Origin: a virus | Virus record (IMG/VR): IMGVR_UViG_3300035184_000116 | Span: 1-38,336 of that record | DNA: 38,336 bases | Reading direction: 5' to 3' (one strand) | Shown: in pieces, positions 25,351 through 33,797 of the stretch | How the letters are laid out: each line of letters starts with the position of its first letter | How positions within the stretch are numbered: the stretch's first letter is position 1 | Notes under the pieces: generated by a model | Seen by the model: the letters and a program-made list of their open reading frames with translations, nothing else | Told to the model about the DNA's origin: nothing | Database searches by the model: none | Translations under genes and position numbers: made by a program

Positions 25351-25362
25351 TTGATTTAATTT
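25348..25362 (-). promoter_or_regulatory. recurrent A/T leader with start codon (AAATTAAATCAAATG)
   Basis: This 15-base leader plus ATG is identical to the one before the scaffold gene (28010-28024) and differs by a two-base swap from AAATTAAATACAATG before two early genes. No Shine-Dalgarno site is present. It probably acts as an unstructured A-rich initiation region, as is usual in Bacteroidota. Confidence 0.5.
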
Positions 25363-25381
25363 AAAGTTTATAAAGTAATAA

Positions 25382-25407
25382 TTACCCCCGTGATAAAACG
25401 AGGGTAA
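25382..25407 (-). terminator. terminator or 3' stabilising hairpin after the capsid gene
   Basis: In the RNA of the - strand, UUACCCUCG, loop UUUUAUCA and CGGGGGUAA form a 9-bp stem with one G-U pair, followed by U-rich AUUAUUACUUUAUA. It lies 20 bases after the capsid stop. The tail is less regular than a perfect T-run, so some read-through into the next gene is likely. Confidence 0.75.
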
Positions 25408-25426
25408 AAATTACAAATTGTTACTC

Positions 25427-26854
25427 TTATTGTTTGAATAAGAAAAAGTTATTAGCACCTAAAGTACATAAAGCTCTTTCTGATAAGAAGTTTACTTCCA
25501 TTGCATCTAAGCTAGAAGTAGCTGCTCCACCTGCAGAACCTGTAATCCAAGTTTTATAACGTCTGTCTTCAGTTTCTGAAGCTCTGTATCTTACGTGTAA
25601 GAATGGTCTCTTAGCGTTTTTACCAAGTACTTGGTCATAAACTGTAGTTGAACCAGCTGGTACTAAAATACCGTTGATTTTTCCACCTTCTAATCCACCT
25701 CTCATTGTAGGATCGTTTAAGTATTTCCAGTCAGACTTGTAAAAGTCATATCCTCTACGGAATCCTGTAAATCCTAAGTTCAATGCCATATCCTTATCAT
25801 TGTCAAAAAGACCATAAGAAGTACCATTTGCACCATAAGAATTTTGAGAAGCTAACATATCGTCAATATCAAAACCGAATTCTCTGTTTAAGAAAATAAC
25901 ATTTTCTTCAATAGATCCTTGCTTATCCAATCTCTGGATGATAGAATCAAATTCAGCTAAAGTACTTGGGTTTCCACCTGACCATACATTACCTCTGTTG
26001 TTTACTACATAGAATAAACCTTCAGATCCTTTGTTACCTACTCCTGAAGCTACACCTGCTGCAATTGCTGCAACACCACCTCCTGCTGCTGCTGGAACTG
26101 CTTCCACCATAGCTGTTTCTAAGTAATCTTCAAAACGTAATCTTGTTTCGTGTTCAGACTTTAAGTACCATAAGTATCCATTTGCTCCGTTTTCTGTAGT
26201 TACTTCAATCCATCCAATTTGAGCCATATCAGAACCAGATACTGCGTAACGGTCTTTAATGATAATTGGTGAGTTACTAAAGATAACATCATCAGCTTCT
26301 AATTGACCTTGCATACCGTTTGAACCTTTTTGGAATTCAGAACCATATACAAATAAAGAAGTAACAACTGCTGCCGCTACTGCTTGTCCACCTGCTTCAT
26401 AATAAGCTACGGTAACAGCTGCGTTAGCTGTATCTACTGCTGTAATTAAAGCTTTGTTAGTTAAAACTGAAGCTCCTGTATTGTCAGAAATCATAATTGT
26501 CTGACCTACTCTTAATGCAATTGTACCTCCACCTGGAACTAGTGTGTCATTAATAGTTAATACCGCTGTATTCGCTGCTGCTGCTGCTGCAGAAGTTACG
26601 TTAGTATACTTAGTGTGTAATCTTCCTTGTTCTGCCCATTTGATAAGGTCAGAGTTAGAAGGCATTTCAGCACCTACCATTCTCAAGAATGATGCTACTG
26701 ATCTGTTTCCATATCTTTCAAATTCTTTCTCGTAAGTATCTGGTAAATACTGATTTAAGAAATCAAAATTTGTGATATAATTTGTTTGTAATACTACCTG
26801 CTCTGCACTAGGTTGTAGTGCGAACGTAGGATTTGCTGCTACTTGTCCTGCCAT
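25427..26854 (-). CDS. major capsid protein, 475 aa
   Basis: The HK97-type shell protein, by position after scaffold and portal and by sequence. Its N-terminal region (NFDFLNQYLPDTYEKEFERY, SVASFLRMVGAEMPSNSDLI) and the C-terminal DRRYKTW, MEVNFLSERALCTLGANNFF resemble capsid proteins of crAss-like Bacteroidota phages. Residues ~85-165 are an Ala/Gly/Thr-rich strand region (TAVLTINDTLVPGGGTIALR) that is probably an inserted surface domain. No N-terminal protease delta-domain or protease gene is present. It is preceded by the scaffold gene and followed by a strong hairpin, typical for the most abundant protein. GCT-rich Ala codons (a six-Ala run) differ from surrounding genes and suggest selection for high expression. 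Confidence 0.88.
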   Translation of the reverse strand: MAGQVAANPTFALQPSAEQVVLQTNYITNFDFLNQYLPDTYEKEFERYGNRSVASFLRMVGAEMPSNSDLIKWAEQGRLHTKYTNVTSAAAAAANTAVLTINDTLVPGGGTIALRVGQTIMISDNTGASVLTNKALITAVDTANAAVTVAYYEAGGQAVAAAVVTSLFVYGSEFQKGSNGMQGQLEADDVIFSNSPIIIKDRYAVSGSDMAQIGWIEVTTENGANGYLWYLKSEHETRLRFEDYLETAMVEAVPAAAGGGVAAIAAGVASGVGNKGSEGLFYVVNNRGNVWSGGNPSTLAEFDSIIQRLDKQGSIEENVIFLNREFGFDIDDMLASQNSYGANGTSYGLFDNDKDMALNLGFTGFRRGYDFYKSDWKYLNDPTMRGGLEGGKINGILVPAGSTTVYDQVLGKNAKRPFLHVRYRASETEDRRYKTWITGSAGGAATSSLDAMEVNFLSERALCTLGANNFFLFKQ

Positions 26855-26872
26855 TTTTTAAATTTTTAATTG

Positions 26873-28012
26873 TTAATTATTTTTATTTCTACTTCTTATT
26901 CTTAAACCTCTACCTGAGTCTTCACTAACTGCTCGCGCTTGAAATCCCTTTTGTGGAGCTGATTGAGGTGTTTGCCTCAAATTCATATTGATGTTTTTAC
27001 TTTTCTTAGAAACATCTCCTATGGCATCAGCCTTTCCTTGCTCATAAAAATACTGAGCTAGTTTATCTGGGTTCATTGCTGCATTTAATGCTTTGTGCCA
27101 ACCTTTTGCGTCATTAACTAAACCATCTTCACCTAAGTACTGATCTATAAAGCTCTGTACATTTAGTTGTTTTGACTTAATCTCATTTGCATCTCCAGAA
27201 GAATAAATTACATTTTTATCTCCTACTGTGAACTCAAAACCTTTGAACTCAGAGTTAAAAACATCTTCTGTTTTTTTCTGAAAATATTCAGACTTTCTTT
27301 TGTTGGCATCTACTTCAGTTCGAGCCTCTTGAACGTAATCCTTGTAAGCGTTAAACTCTTTAAGTTGATCTTCCGAAAACGAACCCCCGCTTGACTCAAG
27401 AGGAGTTTTATATGTATCCGATAGCTTACTTAAATATTTTTTAGCTATTGCAAGTTCTCTTTTTTTAGAGATATTTTTTTTCTTAATATCTCTCTCTTCA
27501 TCTACATCTTCATCGTAACCAAATTTATCTTCCATTAGATATTCAATATCTTCGGAATCTAAATCAGATTCAGTTAAAGAATAATATTCCGCTAGTACTT
27601 CATCGTCTTTTAAATTATCATAGCTTTTATTTGCTTTAATAAAATCTTCAAACCCTCTACCAGTTTCTTTTTTAAACTCTAAATATTTTGACACCTCATC
27701 AGGCAATGCTTCATTTTCTTTTTTTTCTGAAAATAATTCATCTACTGAAGAAATATCTTTATTATATCTTTTCTTAATATAAGAAAGAACGTCTTCGTCT
27801 TTTAACTCAGGTAATGAAACATCTTCATCTACCTCTTGAGTTCTATTAACAACATTAGTTTCTGGAACCTCAATTACTGGTGTTTCAGATTTTGTTTCGT
27901 TAAAGTCAGAAACTTTTAAACTCTCTTCGTGCTTATCTAAAAGATCTTGTTCAACTTCTTGTGTAGATTTTGCCTCTAACGGCGTAACCTCTTTTACTTT
28001 TGTGAATTCCAT
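26873..28012 (-). CDS. probable scaffolding protein, 379 aa
   Basis: It lies between portal and capsid genes, the normal place for a scaffold. The first half is highly acidic and Lys/Glu-rich (ETPVIEVPETNVVNRTQEVDEDVS, KRYNKDISSVDELF), predicted helical and flexible. The middle carries charged helices (YLSKLSDTYKTPLE, LKEFNAYKDYVQEARTEV). The C-terminus is basic and Arg-rich (ARAVSEDSGRGLRIRSRNKN), as in scaffolds whose C-terminal basic helix binds the capsid protein. It has no cysteines. An exact -7 box (28028-28035) lies just upstream, which suits the need for extra scaffold and capsid transcripts. Confidence 0.72.
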   Translation of the reverse strand: MEFTKVKEVTPLEAKSTQEVEQDLLDKHEESLKVSDFNETKSETPVIEVPETNVVNRTQEVDEDVSLPELKDEDVLSYIKKRYNKDISSVDELFSEKKENEALPDEVSKYLEFKKETGRGFEDFIKANKSYDNLKDDEVLAEYYSLTESDLDSEDIEYLMEDKFGYDEDVDEERDIKKKNISKKRELAIAKKYLSKLSDTYKTPLESSGGSFSEDQLKEFNAYKDYVQEARTEVDANKRKSEYFQKKTEDVFNSEFKGFEFTVGDKNVIYSSGDANEIKSKQLNVQSFIDQYLGEDGLVNDAKGWHKALNAAMNPDKLAQYFYEQGKADAIGDVSKKSKNINMNLRQTPQSAPQKGFQARAVSEDSGRGLRIRSRNKNN

Positions 28013-28024
28013 TTGATTTAATTT
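28010..28024 (-). promoter_or_regulatory. recurrent A/T leader with start codon (AAATTAAATCAAATG)
   Basis: Second copy of the 15-base leader also found before the 253-residue gene. Here it lies immediately downstream of a -7 promoter box, so the transcript would begin within or just before it. Confidence 0.5.
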
Positions 28025-28027
28025 TTA

Positions 28028-28035
28028 CAAAGTTA
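28028..28035 (-). promoter_or_regulatory. Bacteroidota -7 promoter box (TAACTTTG)
   Basis: Exact TAnnTTTG on the - strand in the 53-base gap between portal and scaffold genes, 15 bases before the ATG. Upstream there is only a T-rich TTTAAA about 22 bases away instead of TTG. Placement before scaffold and capsid supports function. Confidence 0.6.
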
Positions 28036-28065
28036 GTATTAATTTAATTACATTTTTAAAGCATA

Positions 28066-30501
28066 TCATCTTGGCTCAAACTCCGCTAAATCAAAACCAT
28101 CTAAACTATCTTCTTTTGATTCAAAAGTTACTGGAGCTAAATTATTTTTACGTTGTTGAATTAATTTTGACTGCTCTGTGTTTGCTTGACTTATTCTATC
28201 TGCCTTAGCAGTTTCTCTCTGACCCTCTCTTTGAGACATAGCATCCATCTCAACACCTTTTAATTTCATTTGAAGATCAAATTCTAATTTCATAAGCTCA
28301 GCCTTTATAGAAGCTTCACCCTGCATTTTTTGAACCTGGAACTCCATATCACTTTGTTGCAATTGTACTTGAGCTTGTGTTTCAGCTTGTAATTTTTGCA
28401 TTGCAGCCTGTGCAGCCATCTGTTGAGATTGCTGATTAATCTGCGCTTGTTGCTGTGCCGCAGCAGCTTTTGATTTCTCTTCAGCCTCCTGCTTTCTTTT
28501 TCTTTTAAGTTTAAGAACTTGATTGGCAACCTTTAAGTTTTTAATTTCCCTAATATCAATTGCATCCTCTAAGTTAATAGAATCCCTTTGCAAAGCCATC
28601 TGGATGTTTTTCTCTAGCATAGCTCTTTCCTCTTCATCAGGAGTTACTTCTATAAAAATACCAAAATCACTTAAATATAAATTCTTAATTTCATTTAAAA
28701 CTGAAACATTATATTTTCCAATTTGGTTTATAAATTCATCTCTAAAATCTGCATACTCTAAAACATCTGCAATTCTTGAAGATAATGCAGTTGCTAAATT
28801 CTGAGTAATACTTAAACCAGCTTGTAATATATGTCTTGTAGCTGTATTGCTATTTAAAGCAGCCATTTTCTGTAAACCTACTAATGAGTTTTCATCTGGC
28901 ATTGATCCATCTCTAGCTTCATTTAATCCAGTTACATCTCTAATCATATTTAAATAATGATTATAAGTACCAATTAAACTTTGAATTTTTGATTGACCAG
29001 AACTAGCAGTTAATTGTTGAATAGGAACTTTGGCTTGATTGTAATCTCCATCTTGAGTATAACTTCTACCAATAACACTACCTGTTTGAAAATACATTCT
29101 TAATGCATCTTCAGGATTATAGGCAGCACCATTTCCCAAGTCTACTTCGTTTAATCCATCGGCATCTATAAACACACCGTCTGGGACCACCTTAGAAAGA
29201 ACTTGCTGTAGCTTTAAATGAGTTATCTGAATTAAATCAGCAAAGGTTATCATACGCCTAACTAAAGACTCTAAAACACCTTTATACATCCTTGGCGCAC
29301 ACGCTATAAATTCAGGGTATACATTTTGACTTGCTGATTGTGGTCTAGCCATATTCTCAGCCATTTCCCATTTAAGCAAAATACTGGTCCCCATAACCAT
29401 TACACCTTCATACCAAACATCAATAGTTTTTGAAACTTTTTTAAAATTGCCTTCTTCCATCATTTCAGCAGAAGGATCAAATTCATCATTTTTTTCAATA
29501 ACTTTTTCAGCACCTACATTATTAATTTTTTTCTTATACGTAAAGGTGTTTGTCGTTTTGTAATTAAAAAACAAAACAGTAGCACTGTCTTTACTGAATA
29601 AACTATTATTATAAAACTGAGATGTATTATGGTAATCATACCAGCTCTGACTATATTTAGAAATCTCATCCATATCTTCATTTGTCAAAGTAGGATCTAT
29701 TTTCTTTAATTCAATAATAGGTAGAGTTTTAATTTCACCCCAATAAAAACAATCTTTAAAATGCGGATCTTCTGTGTAACTATAAACCAAGTTAGCTGGA
29801 TCTACATAGTCAATTTTAATTCCATCACCTGGTAAAAAAGAATGTCTAGCCACAGAGATACCTAAAACTGTTTGATCGTAATCTAAACGTCTTTTAGTTT
29901 CTAAATATTTATTTTCTTCAAATACAGTATTAATAGCCTCTTCTTCTGCTATCTCTATTGATGGCTTGTATTTCATTTGCATATGCAAAGCAAGCTCCTC
30001 ACTATCGTTAGGTAACTCATCTACATTACTAGAGAACGCATCTACATCAAAATCTTTGTTAACCTGAGTAATTAATTCTTTAGAAGCCATATCAGCAGCA
30101 ATCATACGCTGATATTCATTCCTTCTATCCATTGACATAGCATCTTGTGCATAGGCATTTACCTGAAAAATTCTATCAGACATACCATTAACAACAATAT
30201 CTACAAACTTAGGTATAATAGGAACAGGTGTCCAATCTAAGTTAAGATAACTTAAATCACCATCAACCGCTAATTCATTTTTATACTTAGAAACAGATTG
30301 CTCTCCTCTAGCATAAAGCCTTAATCTATGAAAGTCACCCCATTGATTATAAAATCTATTTGTATTTCCGTCTTTCCTAAACCATTCGTATTGAATAGCC
30401 TGTCCTATCTGTAATCCAAATTCTAATGATTTCTTTACAGAATCAGAAACAAACTGACTTGGAAATCCTGTAGGATTAATGTCTATTTTTACATCTTGCA
30501 T
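28066..30501 (-). CDS. portal protein, 811 aa
   Basis: The dodecameric channel at the packaging vertex. The N-terminal part (LRLYARGEQSVSKYKNEL, then VPIIPKFVDIVVNGMSDRIF) matches portal proteins of crAss-like phages. The middle has the wing and stem region (KGVLESLVRRMITFADLIQI; RDVTGLNEARDGSMPDENS). The last ~120 residues (about 655-775) form a long Gln/Ala-rich coiled coil (KRKRKQEAEEKSKAAAAQQQ onward), likely the barrel helix inside the head. At 811 residues it is longer than T7 gp8 but normal for this group. Its ATG follows the TerL stop without a gap (TAAATG), which shows coupling. Confidence 0.88.
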   Translation of the reverse strand: MQDVKIDINPTGFPSQFVSDSVKKSLEFGLQIGQAIQYEWFRKDGNTNRFYNQWGDFHRLRLYARGEQSVSKYKNELAVDGDLSYLNLDWTPVPIIPKFVDIVVNGMSDRIFQVNAYAQDAMSMDRRNEYQRMIAADMASKELITQVNKDFDVDAFSSNVDELPNDSEELALHMQMKYKPSIEIAEEEAINTVFEENKYLETKRRLDYDQTVLGISVARHSFLPGDGIKIDYVDPANLVYSYTEDPHFKDCFYWGEIKTLPIIELKKIDPTLTNEDMDEISKYSQSWYDYHNTSQFYNNSLFSKDSATVLFFNYKTTNTFTYKKKINNVGAEKVIEKNDEFDPSAEMMEEGNFKKVSKTIDVWYEGVMVMGTSILLKWEMAENMARPQSASQNVYPEFIACAPRMYKGVLESLVRRMITFADLIQITHLKLQQVLSKVVPDGVFIDADGLNEVDLGNGAAYNPEDALRMYFQTGSVIGRSYTQDGDYNQAKVPIQQLTASSGQSKIQSLIGTYNHYLNMIRDVTGLNEARDGSMPDENSLVGLQKMAALNSNTATRHILQAGLSITQNLATALSSRIADVLEYADFRDEFINQIGKYNVSVLNEIKNLYLSDFGIFIEVTPDEEERAMLEKNIQMALQRDSINLEDAIDIREIKNLKVANQVLKLKRKRKQEAEEKSKAAAAQQQAQINQQSQQMAAQAAMQKLQAETQAQVQLQQSDMEFQVQKMQGEASIKAELMKLEFDLQMKLKGVEMDAMSQREGQRETAKADRISQANTEQSKLIQQRKNNLAPVTFESKEDSLDGFDLAEFEPR

Positions 30502-32748
30502 TTACCTTATAATTTTGCTGTAACTTCCCTTATTGTCATATCTTGCAAAGTTAAACTTTATTTTTGATTCTTTTTTAACCGCCTGATATAAGTGTTTCTG
30601 AATAGCCATTAAAGCCAGCCCAGAACTGATAGTAGCATCAAACTTAGTTCTATTGTTAATATCAAAACGCGCCCAATCCTCTAAAGTACGACTAAAATAC
30701 ATATTTCCTATTAAATCAGGGTCTCTATAATCTCCACTAAAATCTAATCCTACGTGTTTTTCTATGTAAGATTCAATAGAAGATGCGTGCGATTGCTTTA
30801 CATCTTCACTTGAGTTTGGTATACCACCCAATTCTTTTTCAGTTTTAGATAGTTTATTATAAGTTTTATCTGGTCTATTTATACTATACCCTCTATAGCC
30901 TCTGTTTTTAAAATGATACAATAATCTAGGTTTATTATTCTCTACCAATATTGGCATTCCATAAAAAACACAAGCCATTAATACTTCTTCAAAAAAGATC
31001 TCAGCTGTTTGTGGTCTAGCAACATACTCTAAAAAAAACTCATTACTTGGAGCGTCATCCATATTAAATCGAGTTACTCCGTGCAATGCACCATTAGATC
31101 CACCTCCACCTACTGTACCAGATATATCATAACTGTCACAACCAAAAGCACCAATATGATCATTACCTGGCTTTTTACTTCCGTTCTTAATATAGCTCTT
31201 ATTTTGCAATTCTTTTTTAGGTGTCCAGGAAATTAAAAACCTACCACGAGTATCTGGACTCCATAGAACTTCTCCGTCTTTTACTCCATTCTTCCAATTA
31301 AAATTACCACGAGTTAAAAACCTATCTTTTATTAAAGAATCGTTGTAATCTATTTGTTGGTATATTTTAGTTAAGTTAAATAATGATTGCTTACTCTCAT
31401 CTCTAAATGCGTGAGACTCAGTTCTAGGAAATTGTCTGTAAAATTCATTTAAAGCATCTGCATCATTTTTTAAAGAATCTACTTCATTCTGCCAATACTG
31501 TACAGCAGATATTTTTATTAACTCTCCATCAATACCAAGTATCTCTTTAGAAACATCATTAATAACAGGCATACCATAAACATCTATAAACCCCTCCATA
31601 TTATATTCCATAGGGATGAAAAGTGAATATAACCCGCTTTTAGTTTGACCATTTGAATTACGTGATACCGTATTAGAATCGTTATATAATTTTTTAAAGT
31701 TTTCACCACCTTTGTCAAGTGCGTTTGATGTTGATCCCATCATACATTTTCCAATAACTTTACTCCCTAATCGTAAACAAGTTTTTGTTACCCTCCAGTT
31801 GTTTAAAATATTACTAGGTCTTTCCCACTTTCCACTTTCATCGTGTACTAGTAACTTTAACTTCTCACCATCATAAGAGTTGTCTCCTGTGTTCTTCCAG
31901 TCAATTGTAGTGTCTAGACCCTCTACCTGTAAGTCATCTTCTTCATACATATTTCTTTTTGTAATCTTAGAAGCTGGTACCCTGTAGGCTAGTTCTGTTT
32001 TTGGTTTATCCATACCATCTTGTACTGGCTTAAAAAAGAAAGGATAATTATTTGATATAGGAACTACTTTATCAGTAAACATTTTTTTAGCATCTGCCCC
32101 TGTTTTAGACAAAATACCTATTCTAGAATCTTTAGATATAGTTGCAATATTAGCACACTCTTCACTTCCCATATAAGAAAATCCAGAACGTCTAATTTTT
32201 AAGTAACATATTCCAAAACTTCTTTTGTCTGCCTTACAGGCTTCCCAGTAAATATAAAAAATTCTATTAGCCTCCCTAAAATCAGGTAGCCCAATATCTA
32301 TTTTAGTCCACTGTAAGTACATATAATGAGACCCAGTAACATAAGTAGAAAGACCATTATTCATAAACCAAAACCCCTCGTCTCTTTTGTCAAACTCTTG
32401 CTCAATGTATTCTACCCATTGATCTTTAAAGTTTGCAGAGGTTTGATGCCACTGAAAAATAGTTGGTATTTTTTTTAATAACTTAGGAACCTCAAATGAT
32501 TCCCAGTATTGATCTGCTTTTGTTTCAGACCTTCTGTATATTTTTTTTGGCTGTTCAGGTAAAGCGATTGCTAAACCATTTATAGAAATAACATCTCCTA
32601 TTTTTCCAGACTTAGAGATTACAATAACATTGTATTTTTCATCAAATCCATAGCTCCAATTTTTAGCCTTGTTCTTATTAGTAACAATGCTTTTAGGAAT
32701 GTAATTTGGTAATTTTACATATAAGTTATTTTGATCTTCTTTCTGCAA
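30502..32748 (-). CDS. terminase large subunit, 748 aa
   Basis: The packaging motor ATPase and nuclease. Residues ~183-195 hold the Walker A-like loop RRSGFSYMGSEE, which lacks the usual GK(S/T); this deviation is known among large terminases. Walker B with the catalytic acid is LLVHDES at ~298-304. Nuclease-domain acid residues are in GAFGCDSYDISG near ~531-543 and a later Asp in SGDYRDPDLIG. A C-terminal basic segment ends the protein. The adapted first ~110 residues include YRRSETKADQYWESFEVPKL, a lead-in seen in this group. The start overlaps the end of the small upstream gene by 23 bases, and the portal gene follows directly. Confidence 0.9.
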   Translation of the reverse strand: MQKEDQNNLYVKLPNYIPKSIVTNKNKAKNWSYGFDEKYNVIVISKSGKIGDVISINGLAIALPEQPKKIYRRSETKADQYWESFEVPKLLKKIPTIFQWHQTSANFKDQWVEYIEQEFDKRDEGFWFMNNGLSTYVTGSHYMYLQWTKIDIGLPDFREANRIFYIYWEACKADKRSFGICYLKIRRSGFSYMGSEECANIATISKDSRIGILSKTGADAKKMFTDKVVPISNNYPFFFKPVQDGMDKPKTELAYRVPASKITKRNMYEEDDLQVEGLDTTIDWKNTGDNSYDGEKLKLLVHDESGKWERPSNILNNWRVTKTCLRLGSKVIGKCMMGSTSNALDKGGENFKKLYNDSNTVSRNSNGQTKSGLYSLFIPMEYNMEGFIDVYGMPVINDVSKEILGIDGELIKISAVQYWQNEVDSLKNDADALNEFYRQFPRTESHAFRDESKQSLFNLTKIYQQIDYNDSLIKDRFLTRGNFNWKNGVKDGEVLWSPDTRGRFLISWTPKKELQNKSYIKNGSKKPGNDHIGAFGCDSYDISGTVGGGGSNGALHGVTRFNMDDAPSNEFFLEYVARPQTAEIFFEEVLMACVFYGMPILVENNKPRLLYHFKNRGYRGYSINRPDKTYNKLSKTEKELGGIPNSSEDVKQSHASSIESYIEKHVGLDFSGDYRDPDLIGNMYFSRTLEDWARFDINNRTKFDATISSGLALMAIQKHLYQAVKKESKIKFNFARYDNKGSYSKIIR

Positions 32749-33004
32749 ATCCTTGAGAGTTATTAGTATTCTTTTTTACATCAATACCTTCTATTAAATT
32801 TTTTTCAGCTTCAATCCTAGTTAATATTTCAAAAGCATCAAATATAGCTAACTTCTTAGTAGCTGCTGCATTTTTTAATTTGTCAGCCGCTAACTCATCG
32901 TCTTCCCCATATTTAATTATTTGTTCTTCAGCAACTTTTATAAGCTGCATAACAGCTTTTTCACCTGCTTTTATTATTTGTAATTTTATTTGCTTTACAT
33001 CCAT
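32726..33004 (-). CDS. candidate small terminase subunit, 92 aa
   Basis: A helical charged protein (QIKLQIIKAGEKAVMQLIKV, EEQIIKYGEDDELAADKLKN, TKKLAIFDAFEILTRIEAEK) directly before TerL and overlapping it by 23 bases. Small terminases are usually helical oligomers encoded in this position. No clear helix-turn-helix is visible, and at 92 residues it is shorter than most TerS proteins, so the call rests on context. It could instead be an unrelated small helical protein. The start uses ATG one base after the stop of the GroES-like gene. Confidence 0.45.
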   Translation of the reverse strand: MDVKQIKLQIIKAGEKAVMQLIKVAEEQIIKYGEDDELAADKLKNAAATKKLAIFDAFEILTRIEAEKNLIEGIDVKKNTNNSQGFAERRSK

Positions 33005-33005
33005 A

Positions 33006-33569
33006 TTACAATACCATTGTTATATTACTAGTAAACATTCTATATAGCTTTTCGCCATCAACCATAAAAAGATATTCGCTTGAAGGCTCGTAACAAATAG
33101 TGTCTCCTTCGTTTAATCCTTTAGCTAACAACTCAGCATTTATGTATTTTATAACTCCAGTTAAAGGTTCTTCAATGTTTGCAGCTTTAATATATGAATC
33201 TTTTTTTAATAAAGGCTTAACCATTACATATTTAGAATGACATTTCCATTCGTCTTTATGCTTGTACATAAAAAACTGATCCATATCTATAAAGAATAAA
33301 TTGTCTTTAAAAAAGCTTTTACCGCTTCTTTCTTGACCTTTCATATCATTATAAAACTTAAATACGTTGTGATGAACTAAGAGAATATCTCCTGGAATTA
33401 TTTCTCCAGTATATCCTAGAGGGGTACTAATAACTTTTGCAAACCTATTGGAAACGGTATGATCTTCTTTAGATGAACTCATAATTAAGTTAACATCTCC
33501 TATCTTTTTAATATTATCATACCTTCTTCCATTGTCTGGTTCTACAATGAAATAAAAAGGTGACTTCAT
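33006..33569 (-). CDS. tandem GroES-like (Cpn10-fold) protein, 187 aa
   Basis: Both halves read like a chaperonin-10 barrel. First half (about 4-105): FYFIVEP, then FAKVISTPLGYTGEIIPGD, ILLVHHNVF and NLFFIDMDQFFMYK. Second half (about 112-187): KYVMVKPLL, PLTGVIKYINAELLAKGLNE, GDTICYEP and VDGEKLYRMFTSNITMVL. In each the order is V-x-x-P, a G-x-V/I strand, (I/L)-x-x-GD, and a final strand ending in a hydrophobic-aspartate/serine-(I/F) motif, as in GroES. A mobile loop of ~15-20 residues between the first and second strands is present in both. It may act as a phage co-chaperonin for host GroEL in capsid folding, like T4 gp31, or be a virion protein that reuses the fold. Its place beside the terminase supports a morphogenesis role. 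Confidence 0.6.
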   Translation of the reverse strand: MKSPFYFIVEPDNGRRYDNIKKIGDVNLIMSSSKEDHTVSNRFAKVISTPLGYTGEIIPGDILLVHHNVFKFYNDMKGQERSGKSFFKDNLFFIDMDQFFMYKHKDEWKCHSKYVMVKPLLKKDSYIKAANIEEPLTGVIKYINAELLAKGLNEGDTICYEPSSEYLFMVDGEKLYRMFTSNITMVL

Positions 33570-33793
33570 TAGAAATTTATATTATATTCGATTGAAATTG
33601 GAATATTAGAATTAAACTCTTTCCACAATAAAATCTCATTAGATTTTTCAATCCATATTTTATAAGAATCTAAGTTAACATCTTTTTGTATTAAATGGAT
33701 TTTATAATTCCCCCCAAGGACTTCCTGCCCAGCTATGTAATGCATAGCACTAGACTTATAGTCTGCCCCTATAGAAATTTTCCTTATGTCCAT
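33569..33793 (-). CDS. small conserved hypothetical protein, 74 aa
   Basis: Short beta-rich protein beginning MDIRKISIGADYKSSAMHYI, with a GNYKIHLIQKD strand and an ending SIEYNINF. I recognise it as the sort of small protein that recurs in marine Bacteroidota phages between tail and terminase genes, but I know no function. It overlaps the GroES-like gene by one base (TAATG). No membrane segment or cysteine is present. Confidence 0.6.
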   Translation of the reverse strand: MDIRKISIGADYKSSAMHYIAGQEVLGGNYKIHLIQKDVNLDSYKIWIEKSNEILLWKEFNSNIPISIEYNINF

Positions 33794-33797
33794 TCAA

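Noticed and set aside
26571-26592. GCT repeat in the capsid gene as a microsatellite
   Set aside because: It encodes a short Ala run in an exposed loop and fits the Ala codon preference of the gene; too short to call a functional repeat.
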